The notes: generated by a model from the sequence alone, not told the origin. 64,000 nucleotides of DNA from Plasmodiophora brassicae (GCA_036867785.1 CP145417.1:620001-684000), one strand, 5' to 3'; counted from the first letter of the stretch, positions 41,256 to 54,952 are shown. Numbers and translations are program-made.

Positions 41256-43376
41256 TCAAATACGTGCAATGTCCACCCTCGATCGCGTCGTTGTTGATTC
41301 GCCACCAGGATGGATAACAATTCGGCTGTACAGTCCTCCACTGCCACTGCCCTTGACGAGCTGACCAGGGTTGATGAAGAGCACATCATCAACACTACGG
41401 ACGAACGGGCCAAGTGACGACGGAAGGATGATAACGTCAGGAGTACATCGCAGGGCGTACTTTGAAGCATGCGTACGATCAATGGATGCAGCAGGTGGCG
41501 GGGCATCAAGCGGGTACAGAGACCGTTGGGTCACCAGGTGGGAACAAAGCGTTGCGATACGATTTGCGGTTTGATCTGTACAGGGCGATTGGGACACAAC
41601 CAATACGCAGGGCATACGCATGATGACCTTTCGGTACCTTCGACACTTCGTTGCCAGCCAAGTGGAACACGATGTCGTTCGTGGATACCCCGAACGTCAC
41701 GCCACCAAGCGCTATGGTCGTAGGGTTCGTCAGGTGACATACCTACAGCCGGTACATTGGTCAGGAAAGACAGCTCGATGACCACCGAGAGTATCGATCA
41801 CCTTGGCACCGGTCTGGAAAGTATCGCTAAAGGGAGGTTGCGGAAACGACGGGCAGTGCTCCAGGTCACGCAAATGGGGAATGGTCAGAACACGAGTTGG
41901 GACAGTCTGGAGCTTCGTTTCGATGAATTTCCATAGTTCGGCCCGCACATCATCGGCAGTCTGCCAGGCTGTCAGTTAGAAGAAGGAAACAGGTGAGGAG
42001 CAGCCAAGCGGTTCATACTTTGTCGATTGGCGCCGCGTTGTCGCAATCAACGAACGGACCGCACAGGATCAGGTAGTGCGGCGATCGTTCAACGACTTCG
42101 GCAAGCAGATCGCCAAGAGGTGAGAAGTCCAGGTCGCTAGTGAACGAGAACGGGCCACTGGCGGCCATTACAGCAAGAGGCACTTCTTGAGGAGCGCCGA
42201 TCCTTGGGGAGGGCTTCGGCAGTAGAATCTCTTGAACGTGAAGCAATGCCCCAGTCGGATTGAAGCCTTTGACAGCACACACCATGCCTGGAAACAGCGC
42301 GTACTCGTCGTTGTCCCCTGCCGGCAGTTTCAGTTGTACCTATGCAGAAGAGCGCATGAGTGCAAACGCCAGTGGCGATATACTGAACCCACCCGTTGCC
42401 CATCGCGCTCCAGCCATGCATCATTAGGATGGATCTTCGGCCCGGTACAGGTTAGCATGCCGCCACAGAACACCTCCGATTGCGATGGCGCGCACAGCAC
42501 ATCATATTCCACGTTGTCGGCGCCGGTAATTCCAGTGAGCAGTACCCGAACGCGTTCTTCTCTGACTGCAGTGAAATCAGATTTCCGCCGTCGGAACGCA
42601 CACCAAAGGACGGACGTTGCCGGACGACGTTGAGCGGCTGAAACATGTACTTGAAAGGTTGTTGCCATTCTTCAACGTCGACATCAAGTGGAAACGAATA
42701 CATGTCCTGCTCCATGACGGGACCCGCCTCGTCCAGTTCGGCGCCATGGCAGACCACTGTTTCCGGGAAACTCAGACGCCCGCGAGCCGCACCCCTGCTG
42801 GTGTCTTACCAACTCGTCCACGGTTCTTCCTCTCCGCGTACTTCCCTGTAGACGGCGCCGGGGATCCAAACATTGTTGGAGACATAAACCTACAGACGTG
42901 TCATTGAACGTCGTATCATTCGACGTGACAGTACCCCGGTTGCTGGGGTTGGCTACGTCGACTAGGTGTTGACGTGATCTGTTTGGCGGAAGGACTGGCC
43001 ACATGCGGAGGCGGTTGATGCAACAGCCCAGCATTCCTATCGGGCTCCCTGTTCTCTTCGTCCTGCTGCAATCGGAATCGCGCCGCCATCTTCGTATGCA
43101 GGTGCGCCTCGAGTGCCTTCAGGTGGTCCATATTGGCCTGCTCCTTGAATTTGTTGTTAAACGCGAACGCCAGGTACTCGTTGGCCAGCGTCTCCGGCGA
43201 TATGTCGAACATCGAGCACATCGACAGACCTGCCGCCCGGGGGTCATCAGCAACCCCGCCTGTCCCGGCAACACCCGCGCCCCCCTACACTTTTGAATCA
43301 CATCCTGGTGCTTCTTCGGGTCCAGGTCCAGGTTCGAGCACAGCTCGTCTAGGTCATGGGACGGGTCGGGCGCCAT
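41256..43376 (-). CDS. POLA2: DNA polymerase alpha subunit B
   Basis: A multi-exon gene read from several frames. Exon pieces in order are an N-terminal helical domain (MAPDPSHDLDELCSNLDLDP; MFDISPETLANEYLAFAFNN), FKYMFQPLNVV, and VCAVKGFNPTGALLHVQEIL. After these come the calcineurin-like phosphoesterase/OB core with VMAASGPFSFTSDLDFSPL and YLILCGPFVDCDN, then TRVLTIPHLRDLEHCPSFPQ PPF, VTFGVSTNDIVFHLAGNEVS, TQRSLYPLDAP, TPDVIILPSSLGPFV and INPGQLVKGSGSGGLYSRIV. All match POLA2, the regulatory subunit that tethers primase-polymerase alpha. It stops at 41256, 75 bp from the convergent ALDH stop. Not every splice site near the N-terminus could be fixed. Confidence 0.9.
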
Positions 43377-43575
43377 CTGGACGACAAAATCACGAAGACG
43401 ACCTCCTCGTCAACAGCGCTCTGCGCAAATGCGCCGCCGCCCCCCTCCGTCGGGTCTTCTTCGCCGCTCAACAACGCATCTCTCGCACGCACAGGAGGCG
43501 AGGTTCACCGACAGCTGCTGGGGAGCGTCCGTAAACCGGTGGGGTGTATTGAACAATGACAATCGGGGGGTACGC

Positions 43576-45493
<1,918 letters not shown>

Positions 45494-45817
45494 GCCCGTT
45501 TGCAGCTCTGCGGACTGCGACGCGCCTGGCCCTGCGTCCTGCGAGGCTGCGAGTGCGACCCCAGTCCGATACCTTCACGGCCTGCCGCGTCCGCACTTGG
45601 CCCGGCAACAGACCCTCCCCGGGTTCCGTCAGAGGACCCAGCGCCAGGCGGAATGTATGACGCTTTCTTAAGGTTTGCCTTCTGGGCTGCGGTTGGACCA
45701 TCGTAGGCGTACTGGGGTTACAAGAGCGACGCCATGACCCCTCGCCTCGGGTACAAGACGGCGGCCCGAAAGCGGCCGTACCTCGGGTGGCGTTATCCGA
45801 CAAGGGCAATCACCTGG

Positions 45818-47158
45818 ATGGAGCTGCATGTGGCCGACAGCTCGACTCTCTGCCGTCTCGTGTCTTCCTGTATGGGCGTCCTGTACATGCCGGCCACGCT
45901 GGCGTGGCTCTGGCGGCGGAGAGCGCACGACCCCATCGTTCAGCGCAATCCCGTGCTGGTCGTCCTCGGTGGCGCCACCGTCTGCGTCTACATCGTCATC
46001 GACGTTCTCGTCGGTGTCCTTTATGCCGACACAGCGCCGATATTCGCTCGCTACCTCACGTTCTACATTTTGGTCCAGCTGGCATCGCAGGCATTGATCG
46101 TCCGTTGCTTGCACCTGTACTTCAGCCATTCGTACCAGTGGGAACTCTGCGATCGCCATTCTGGAAAATGGTTTCCAGGAGCATCGCTACCTCGTTTCGA
46201 CCCGCTTGGCATTGCGCGCCATTGTCGTCTCCCAGGCTGTCGGCATGACGCCACTGGTCGTCGTGATGGCCATGGACGAATCGTTCCGGCAGGCCGACCC
46301 GCACAACGTCAACTTGAACTCGCATGCTCATCGTTCTCATCGGGAACATTGCCGTCCCGGGAATCCACTTCGCAACGTCTTCGGCATACGCCAGGAAATG
46401 TCGCGAGTCCATTGCATGAGCGCCCTCGCCGTTATCGTGTACGCCGTCACCAGGCTCGAATTCCCGAGCAGCAACCTTGCCCTCGACATGTTCGTCCAGC
46501 ATGTGGCCATCCACTGCAGGTTCGTCCTGAAGGTCTTCATGCCGCTCTACTTATCGTATACGGCCGCCTGGAGGCAAGGCTGTGCCCAGGGGCCTAGCAC
46601 AACGCTTCTCGGACGTTTACTTCTAAACGAGCGTGCCGGCGATACGGTGCGACCTCTGATGACGCAAGCAGTCTGCCTGGAACTGCTCCTGTTCCTGCAA
46701 GCCGAGCAGCAGTACCGTCAGGTCTGTGCGACGGTGCCCCGACCGGATCAGTGCGCCGTCAACGTTGTTGGTCAGCAGATCATCGACCAATTCATCGTTG
46801 AAAACGCTCCCCTACAGGTATGCCCGTGTCGCCCCTCTTAAAACGTTCTAACAAGTTATCAGGTGAACATATCCTATCGGGAGTCCCGGCCGTTTCGTCA
46901 ACGAACAACGCGAAACGCTTCGCTGGCACAATCGACGGTGTGCTCAACTGACAGGCTGACCGAAATCCATGCAGGAACGTTCGACGAAGCGCGAAAGGAG
47001 GTCCTGCGGTTGCTCCAGGTGAACGTTCTGCCCCGCATATCAGGCTGGACCCGGCAATGGGACATATGTGGGATGATTTCCTCGAGCGCAATCGACAGAC
47101 GCGGGCCCTCCTATCCGAACCGGGTTCGCTTTTTGATGCGGTCACTGTCCTGTCCTGA
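45818..47158 (+). pseudogene. Decayed 7TM-RGS receptor
   Basis: Starts like the intact receptor at 49617-51044 (SSTLCRLVSSCMGVLYMPAT versus TSVLCRVLSSLFAAVYMPAS), with the same TM pattern. The frame is broken near 46172 (extra base in GGTTTCCAGGAG) and again near 46325. A block of about 12 residues after NIAVPGIHFAT is lost. Frames then resume with NVFGIRQEMSRV and the RGS part (FLQAEQQYRQVCATVPRPDQ, DQFIVENAPLQ, FDEARKEVLRLLQVNVLPRI). With several independent shifts this cannot be spliced, so it is a pseudogene of the inverted partner. Confidence 0.8.
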
Positions 47159-47296
47159 ACATTACCATCGCCGACGAGCAACGCAGAGAGGGTTTGCTGA
47201 ACATCGGCACGTATAGTAATGGCCAGAAGCTGGCGCGCAATGCTGTTCCCGAAATAGACCGCCTGCGCTGGAAATAGACCTGCCTGCTGGACAGAC

Positions 47297-48013
47297 ATGG
47301 CGTCTGTCGACGACGTTGATGGGTCCAGCGCCATGGTGCATGGGTCCACGCTCTGCGGGTACCTGATGAAGCGGAGCGGTGGGCGCGGACGCAAGATGCA
47401 ACGACGATGGTTCGTACTGCATGGGCGCATGCTGTCGTACTTCACCCGGTACGACGACGCGCAGCGTCGAGGGTTCATCGACCTACAAGGCACTCGGGTC
47501 ACGTTGCCCGAGGGCAACCCTGCTGAGTTCGAAATCGTCACCCGCAGGAAGACGTACCTGCTGGCAGGCGATAATGCGGACGAAGTGGCGGCATGGGTCG
47601 CTGCCTTGCGACGGTCGGTCGCCATGTTCGCCAACGTCGTCACGCGCCGATCGACGGTCGGGTCGGAGCGCAACGACGACGTGCCATGGAGCGAGCTGAA
47701 GAAGGCGACGTACGCGGGCGTGGTCAGGAAACAAGGCAAAGGGTTCCAGTCCTGGAGGTCCCGGTACCTGGTCTGCATCGGAGGCGTCGCACCCGTGCTT
47801 CTCTACTTCCGGCAGGAACCGATCGGCGCCGCCTACGAGCGATACCCGCCACTCGGACGCATCCCCCTCCTGCAGGCGCACCTCATCCAGCCGGTCCCGC
47901 AGGATCCCCACACGTTCGCCATCATCACCCACGAGAAGCAGTACCGGTTCCGGGTCGACTCCGACGCCGACCTGGCCGCCTGGCTGCAGGCCATCCAGTC
48001 CTGCATCGCCTAG
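47297..48013 (+). CDS. Tandem PH-domain protein
   Basis: Single exon, 238 aa, consisting of two pleckstrin-homology domains and little else. PH1 (about 15-108) has CGYLMKRSGGRGRKMQRRWF, LHGRMLSYFTRYDD and the closing DEVAAWVAALRRSV with the invariant Trp. PH2 (about 130-237) has ATYAGVVRKQGKGFQSWRSR, YLVCIGGVAPVLLYF and the closing LAAWLQAIQSCIA. The basic KxnKxR positions of the beta1-beta2 loop in PH1 favour phosphoinositide binding. It probably acts as a membrane adaptor; no enzymatic domain. Confidence 0.88.
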   Translation: MASVDDVDGSSAMVHGSTLCGYLMKRSGGRGRKMQRRWFVLHGRMLSYFTRYDDAQRRGFIDLQGTRVTLPEGNPAEFEIVTRRKTYLLAGDNADEVAAWVAALRRSVAMFANVVTRRSTVGSERNDDVPWSELKKATYAGVVRKQGKGFQSWRSRYLVCIGGVAPVLLYFRQEPIGAAYERYPPLGRIPLLQAHLIQPVPQDPHTFAIITHEKQYRFRVDSDADLAAWLQAIQSCIA

Positions 48014-48130
48014 AGGCTAGATCCGAAACCGTTGCGCCAGTTCAGGGCCACCTGCTGCACTGCAAACGCCATCCTCCCGCTATTAATAAACAGTCGTGCC
48101 TCGGTCGTTCCCACCGACGACCGCACACGG

Positions 48131-49683
48131 ATGACGGCTGTCGTGACGCACGAGATCGGTGCCGCGCGCCTGGCGACATCCAACTACCTGCAGTACGGTA
48201 CGCCAGCGGGGGCGGTGTGTGGCTATGCGTTCGCCGGCTGATGGTGTGTCCGGGTGCAGCGGTATGCCATCACGACCCGTCGTGCCTGGTCGTCGATGCG
48301 GACGGCGGCGTCAGCTGGGTGCGCGTCGACGTGGCGCGTCGCTCGGCGCATGTCGTGCGCCGGATTCATCCATCGTCGTAACAGGGCGTTCCTCAGTGCT
48401 GATTGCCGCGCCGGTTCTTACGTGTGCCTGCGACGTACGTAGGGAGGCTGCCTGCGTGGTCGCCATGGCGCTGTCGGAATCGCTCTACGCTGCCGTGGCC
48501 GATTCCACACGAGCGATAACCGTGTACGACGCCGCCGTCGATGGCCACCGGGTTCCGTTCGTCTCCCTACTCGCCGATGCGTCCGTCGTATCGATGGCGT
48601 TCACCAGTGACCCGCACCTGATCGTGCTGACGCGCACGTCTCTGTCCGTTTACGACGTGATGGACAGGGCGTCGAATGTGAAACGCGTTCCTGGTGTGAC
48701 CGCGTTCTCGTACTGCCCGACGTCGGGGCTGGTCTACAGGACTCGCGACCATGTGTTTGTCGATGATCCGACGCCGACCACGGTCCGGGTACCAATGGGC
48801 GCCTCGGGCGCGCGCCTGGTCGCCCGGATAGGACCGGACCGCCTCGTCGTCGTCGAGAACCAGCAACCGCGATTGCCTGCGTCTCTAGTAGACGGATGCT
48901 TTCCGACGGATCAGTCGCCGATGGACCACTTGACCAACGTCGTCTCGGACGCTGCGGCCGTCCCGCCGTCATCCCGCGTCATCGTCACTGACTACGCCGG
49001 TAACGACAACACCTGCGAGCGGTTCGACGACGAATTCGCATCGATCGATATGGCCGCGTACGACACGAAAGACGGCCTGTTAGCCGTCGCGTCATTCACG
49101 GCCAGCAAGGTGTTGCGGGTGCGACTGCTCGAGGCAGGTTGGCGCTGATCAGTGGTTCCGTTTCCATTAGGTGCATGTCGTGAGGGTCGTTGGCGACTCC
49201 CTCGCGAGGACGTGGAACCACGATTTCAGCGATGGTGCCCGTGTTCGAGGATTGTCCTGGCATCGTGATCCAGCCCGTGACGCTGTGTTCCTGTTCGTCT
49301 TGGTCGTTCGACCTGGAGGGCACCCTGCGCCCGTGTTCCAGCCACGTTACCTGTCGGGCCCGAGCTCCCTGACCGTCTTCGAGCATCGTGTCGGGCCTGC
49401 CATTGATCGCGCCCCCAGTCCGTCGTCTCCCGTCCTGGATAAGCTGCAGGAGGTTCTCGACGCTATCGCCGACCTCAAAATGCAAATCGTGCCCGAGATC
49501 GCTGCCATCCAATCCCGATTAAACACCTTGGAGCAGCGTTTCAGGTATTACGGCGAAAGCCATCGACGAGTGCCCTCATGCGACAGGCACAGTTTAATGT
49601 ACAAATGCTCTGGTGTTCATGGCGGAAGCACAGTGACCGTGACCGGGTACGGATTCGCTTCCGAGCGCAGGACCAGCGTCTGA
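48131..49683 (+). CDS. Uncertain beta-rich protein with C-terminal coiled coil
   Basis: Exon 1 (MTAVVTHEIGAARLATSNYL) and exon 2 (VCHHDPSCLVVDADGGVSWV) join over an intron near 48217-48257. A second intron (about 48378-48442, ending GTACGTAG) leads to a long exon to 49137 rich in short beta strands (ESLYAAVADSTRAITVYDAA, DPHLIVLTRTSLSVYDVMD), as in beta-propellers. Downstream, another frame gives LSWHRDPARDAVFLFVLV and a heptad helix (LDKLQEVLDAIADLKMQIV, PEIAAIQSRLNTLEQRF). The junction near 49138-49250 is unresolved, so this could be two genes. Function unknown. Its end overlaps the convergent receptor's 3' end. Confidence 0.5.
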
Positions 49684-51044
49684 CGGTTGCGCTCGAGGAA
49701 GTCCTCCCAGACGCGGTTCAGGGCGGGGTCCGACTTGATACGGGTCATGATGTTCGCCTGTATCAGCTGCACGACCTCCTTGCGCGGGCGGTCGAACGTC
49801 TCCACAGTGAATTCCGTCATGATCTCCGTCATCATCACCGTGCTTGGCCTGGCCAACGATATCCGGCGCCTCTTCACTGGTCGAAACGGCTTGGCTGCCA
49901 CATCCGATATGTTGACCTGTATTCCGCCAGTCACGTCAGACGTGAACGGCGGAGACAACCAGGCCGAGCGAACACACACACACACCTGAAGGGAAGCATT
50001 CTCAACGATAAAGTCCTTGATGATGCGCCTCCCGGCTGCGTCAATAGTGGCCTGATCCGCCCTGGGCACCGTGGTGAACATCTGGCGGTACTGCTGTTCG
50101 GCCTGTAGGAACAGGAGCAGCTCCAGGCAGAACGTTTGCACCATCACAGGTCGGACAGCATCGCGAACGCTTTCGTTCATAAGGAACCTCTCGAAGGCGG
50201 TCGTGTTCTGCCCCAGGGCTCGGTCCTGCTTCCAGGCGGGCGTATACGATAAGTACAACGGCATGCAGACCGTCAGGACGAACAGGGCGTGCAGGGCGGC
50301 ATGCAGGACGAACATATCGAGCGAAAGGGTACTGAGGCGCGGGAGCCCGAACTTGATGATCACGTACGCGAGCACGCCGATGCCTCCCATGCGGTTCACG
50401 TGCGACATCTCCTGACGGATGCCGAAGACGTCGCGGATCGGCCCGAGTAGGAAGCTGATGCGGGCCAGTGCAAGAATGTGAATGGCGGTGACGAGGATGT
50501 TCCCGATGAGAACGATGAGCACCGGCGTCGGGTGCGAGCTGAAGATGACGGTGTTCGGGTCAACGTGCAGGAACGAGGCGTCCATCGCCATGACGATGAA
50601 CACGGGTATCAGGTCGACAGCCTGGACCAGGCCGATGACGCGCAACGCGAACCTGGTGGACACGAGGTACCGGTGGTCCTGGAACCAGGTCCCGGATTGG
50701 GCCTGGAGCTCATGCTGGTACGAATGAATGAAGAACAGGTGCAGGCCCCGGGCGATCAGGGCCTGCAGCGCCAGGGGCATGAGTGAGTACAGCACAGAGA
50801 ACCGGATGAACAATGGAATGTAGTCGATGAGGACGGCGTTCGCGAGGAAATCGATGATGATGTAGGAGAAGGTGGCGGCTCCGCCCATGAAGACCAGCAA
50901 GGGATTGCGCTGACCGATTGGATCGCAGGTTCGCCGTTGCCACAGCCATGCTAAAGACGCCGGCATGTATACGGCGGCGAACAACGACGATAAGACGCGG
51001 CATAAAACGGACGTGTCCGACAAATCCAACGTCCCGGTCGCCAT
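49617..51044 (-). CDS. Seven-TM receptor with C-terminal RGS domain
   Basis: The frame opens at 51131, but the Met at 51044 (MATGTLDLSDTSVL) aligns with the start of the decayed paralogue and is preferred. Seven hydrophobic segments occupy residues about 15-290. An RGS domain follows: FERFLMNESVRDAVRPVMVQ, ELLLFLQAEQQYRQMF, RRIIKDFIVENASLQVNISD, TETFDRPRKEVVQLIQ-type helix, and NRVWEDFLERNRQ. A 69-nt intron without stops (49917-49985, GTGTGTGT...ATACAG) splits the RGS domain; its removal gives ENASLQVNISD. The layout is that of AtRGS1 and of protist RGS receptors that accelerate GTP hydrolysis on G-alpha. Ligand unknown. Confidence 0.85.
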   Translation of the reverse strand: MATGTLDLSDTSVLCRVLSSLFAAVYMPASLAWLWQRRTCDPIGQRNPLLVFMGGAATFSYIIIDFLANAVLIDYIPLFIRFSVLYSLMPLALQALIARGLHLFFIHSYQHELQAQSGTWFQDHRYLVSTRFALRVIGLVQAVDLIPVFIVMAMDASFLHVDPNTVIFSSHPTPVLIVLIGNILVTAIHILALARISFLLGPIRDVFGIRQEMSHVNRMGGIGVLAYVIIKFGLPRLSTLSLDMFVLHAALHALFVLTVCMPLYLSYTPAWKQDRALGQNTTAFERFLMNESVRDAVRPVMVQTFCLELLLFLQAEQQYRQMFTTVPRADQATIDAAGRRIIKDFIVENASLQVCVCVRSAWLSPPFTSDVTGGIQVNISDVAAKPFRPVKRRRISLARPSTVMMTEIMTEFTVETFDRPRKEVVQLIQANIMTRIKSDPALNRVWEDFLERNRQTLVLRSEANPYPVTVTVLPP

Positions 51045-52275
51045 CGTGGACGGCAATACTGATAACTTGAGGTACCTGGTAATTAAGCCCACTAGACTCA
51101 GCCTGCGATCGTGGCGTACCCAAGGCACCAATCATTTTAACCGCCAACTGGGGTCACACTCAATTTGGTGTCACCTTCGACTACATGGAGTCACCATGGT
51201 GAACTTCTGACCCATTGTCTCGCGTGAACGCGGAAGAGGTTCCATATTCGCAGGACTGGGACCGGTTCCTGTTTCCAGCCGAGATCTTGCCAAGTGCAGC
51301 GTCCAGTCCCACAGAAACATTCCGTTTCTAGGAATACGTGTCAACCGGCCTTGACAGCCTCTGCTGCCTATCAGTATGGTGATGAGCAAGCATGTAGCCG
51401 GCAGACATTGGGCGTGGGTGCCGCTTAGCATAATGAAGGGACCGGTAGGCAACCGGTTAATTGTCATACAGGGCGAGTGAGGTTGAAACGCGGGGTGCAT
51501 AGCGCTCATGCATTCTGTAAACACGGACAGCGAGCGCGCCATGCAAGCAATGACGAGTCAGCTGCGTTGGTGAACGCAAACTGGCAAACTCGCTCGCGAT
51601 CCGGCGCGATCATCGACCGAGGAGACGAAAACGGGGATCGGGAACGAACTGGCCCAGTGTGACCGATTTCGACCCGCACGCCATATGCGCGAACCTGGAG
51701 GGGCGCCCACCCAGTCACAGGAATGGAGGTTCCGGTGACTGGGTGGGCGCACCTCCAGGTTCGCGCACCTGAAAGGGAAAGCCGATTTGAAAGCGTAGAG
51801 CGGACGAGAGTTATCCAACACTGAGCCCCTCAGTCAATTGATCGTGCGAAACACAGTGGGCTGAAGAATACCACGCGTTGGGGTTCCCGCTCGACCGGCT
51901 GCAAGGTGACCCACGCAGGGCCTCAAGTTCAGACTGACTACTGATATCGGGACGCACGTACGAACCCAGACGCCATCGTGGTCCCTGGACCGCACGGGAG
52001 ATTACGCAGCAGGACAGTCGAGTTTCGACGTCCAACCTGTTTATATCGATCTGAACCATCGCGAAAGAACGGCGTGGGCGACGTTCCGGATACGACTGTA
52101 CGCCTTGTATCGAATACTCCGATCGCACTGGGGGGTGACTCGGACGCTGGTCTATCTTTGACGAGGTCGCGAAACTTTGATGTAGGTAGTGCCCGTCGCC
52201 ATCACGACGAGTACATGCTCGACGATAAATAGGGAGTTTATGGTGCACTGAGATCGGTGGACAGCGCCGCAGCTA
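51045..52275. other. Gene-free stretch
   Basis: About 1.2 kb between the receptor start and the FYVE gene stop. It holds the long hairpin at 51687-51766. No frame resembles a known family, and short frames here have no signal peptide or codon bias to support them. Confidence 0.5.
51687..51766. repeat. Near-perfect 32-bp inverted repeat (hairpin)
   Basis: Left arm 51687-51718 (GCGCGAACCTGGAGGGGCGC...) and right arm 51735-51766 are reverse complements with one mismatch. Inside the 16-nt spacer GGAA/TTCC can pair as well, extending the stem to about 37 bp with a 6-nt loop. No target-site duplication was noticed. Confidence 0.85.
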
Positions 52276-54952
52276 CTACAAAGCAGCACGACTCATAACT
52301 TCGGCAGAGCACCTATCGCAGACCCGGACAGGAGCGTCCTTGCTGATTCGGTCAACGATGAGCCTTGACGTTGAGCACAGTTTGCAGACGAGCGCACCAC
52401 TAACGACCGAGGTCAGCATACCGGACACGAAGCAGGAATAGATGGGGAACCAACCATTCCCTGCAGTGGTGCCTTCGCCGCTTCAGTGTAAACGACCGAT
52501 CGCAGATCAGGCAGAATTTGGAGTCCGCATTGCCCATCCAATCATGGTTGCTGTTCGCACGGGAAGCGACGGGCGACAGGATCGAGTTCGTCGATGACCG
52601 CCTAGAGGCTGCGACCGGCTCGTCATTGTCGCTGTCGGCCACCTCCGTTTCGGCTTGAAGCAGATCCTCTTTCGGACGGCACCGATCGCATACCCGAACG
52701 GCGGCGGACGCTGAATCGCCATCCAACCGGGTCCGCGTTGCTGAACATTGCTGGCAGGTCAGCACACCGCAGGAACGGCAGTGATGTCGGCGGACGAGCT
52801 GTTACGAGCATAAGTACGCGCACGTATTCATCGAGCGCCAGCGTCAAATGGTTACCATTGAGAATTCACGTCGGCAGAGGTTGCAGAAATTGTCAGCATC
52901 GTCGGGTACCCATTCGACTTGTGCCCGACCAGCAGTCTGCTTTGTGATCCGTCCAATGTCTTGCACCCAGCGGGACGCGCTATCGGATTCGAAAGTGAAA
53001 CACATCGACAGCCACGACAGCTGGCATACGCGATCATCGACAGGACGGATTGTCGGGGTGTGGACCCGGGTATCGATTCGCCACCTTTCGAGGAGCCCGC
53101 AGCTCGACGCTTCTTTGCAGATGAGGATCAGATCCGAGAACAGCAACATCCGGTAGGGTTTCCCGCCAAAGAACGTTCGGGCGACAAGGCCTTCGACAAT
53201 AAAGACGCGCCCAGGGCGGAACAACGACGTCCGTTCGACGAACCGGTTCTCAATTTCCGCTATGGATGCGCTACCTGCCATTCGCGCCAAGCATTCGACA
53301 GCAGACGATGCGCAATCGCCAATGATCTTGCAGACGAGTTGCAGGCCAGCGTGGTCGGCGTGTTCGACGGGTGTCGAATCGACGATTCTCGTGCAGGCGT
53401 CAGAAATCATAGGCAGCGATCGCACCGGACGAACCAGCGAGTCAATCACCGTTTGCTGACTGCAGCTGACCGACTGTTCGTCCATGAGGCCCATCTCAGC
53501 CATGTAGTGTGACAGTTCGCCGAAAAGACAAGCGTGGTCGCTGAGAACGGACCCGATCGACTGCTGATTGTCCTCATTCCACGACGAAACCAGGTCTGTC
53601 AGAGCAGCCACAAACTCGCCCGATAATCGCGATATCGTTCGAATCTGCGAGCGCAGATCGCATAATGGCCCCGAGCAATCCAGCTCGTCTAGACCGGTCC
53701 CGCGAATCGATTCCAGGTCGACCCTGTGGGCGCGAGCCGCCGCCAGAAGATCTTCGGCGACCCGTTTCCGACACAGGCTGGTGTTGATCGACGACAGCCG
53801 CGCATCAATCAAATCTCGTTCGACAGAGGACGTCGGTGGTTCAAGACGCTGGCGGACGTCGAGACAAGAGTCGCATACGCGTTTGCGCTTAGAAGCGTGA
53901 TTGCTTGGAAGCAGCACACGCCCAGACGAGCATAACGCGCAAACAAGAGCGCCGCAACGCCTGCAGTGATGACGACGACGATACAACGTGAACACACGGA
54001 GACACAGGACACATCGAGTTGACGATGAATCATCCATCCACTGCGAGCGGGACGCTGACAGCAGAGAAACCTGTTCCGATACAGATTGGGTCCACAGCGC
54101 CATTTCCGCATTGGACTCCGCTTTCAGCACGACCAACGCGCCGTCATTCGACATAGAAGCAGCAAAGTCAAACACTGGGCGCACCTTGGCGCCATACAGG
54201 TCGACGACGAAATCGACGATCAGCCTGCCGTCCAGGTCATGGATGGCGCCGAGCAGCATGTCGGAGAAGTGAAAGACGACCGTTGAACGAGTCGTCAGCG
54301 GCGTCACCCGTTTCAGGGTGTGCCGCGACACCAGCGTCCTCGTCGGATGGACAAGCGACAGGTGCGACTTCCCAGACGGCTCGAACAGCTGCGCGCTGAC
54401 ATCGCTGAGCACGTCGAGTCGCGCCACGTCGCTCTTGACGATGCTGACGTACGCGGCGACGTTTTCCACAACGTCGACCGCGTTGAATGGAGGATTGAAC
54501 GCCACGACGCGAGGCTGTTCCCAGGGTATGCAGAACAACTGACGGCCTGACATGCCTGCCGACCGCGGATCGGCGCCAGCAGATGCCAACCGGTCACGTA
54601 ACGACGGATCCCGTCGAACTTCCCGAAGCGCCGCATGGCACAGACGAGACAGGTCGCAGTACTTGCTGAATTCGCGTTCGAACCTCTCTTTCCCGATCGT
54701 GATTCGTCGTCGCAGGGTGACGTGCAGGTCGCGAACCTGGGCCAGGCGCCGCAGATACAGCCGCAGGCACCGGGTCGCGTCGCCGGACCTCGGTACGTCA
54801 CCGAATGCGTCGATCAGCGCCGACAGTCGGTGCTCATACACGACGCTGTCGGGCACCGGACCGCCACCCGGCGTCGCCGTCACGCCCATCCACCAATAAA
54901 CAGCCCGGCGCTGCCGAAAACGCAGTGACGACGGCGCGCCACTGAAACCCAC
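52276..54952 (-). CDS. Multidomain DH/PH/FYVE protein with three FYVE fingers
   Basis: Three exons (54952-52856, 52798-52455, 52399-52276; introns 57 and 55 nt), up to 854 aa; a start at 54889 (MGVTATPGGG) is possible. A helical DH-like region (about 30-180) is followed by a PH-like domain (about 185-310, ending AEMALWTQSVSEQV). FYVE 1 is WMDDSSSTRCVLCLRVF and RRRHHCRRCGALVCALCSS. A second helical DH-like region and PH (VFIVEGLVARTFFGGKPYRM LLF) follow. FYVE 2 spans intron 1 (FCNLCRREFSMLVRRHHCRS). FYVE 3 spans intron 2 (FCLICDRSFTLKRRRHHCRE then CGALVCKLCST). This is an FGD-like Rho-GEF layout bound to PI3P membranes. FYVE calls are strong; DH calls moderate. Confidence 0.85.

Noticed and set aside
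51687-51766. Hairpin as a MITE or IS terminal repeat
   Set aside because: No target-site duplication, internal sequence or second copy in the window.
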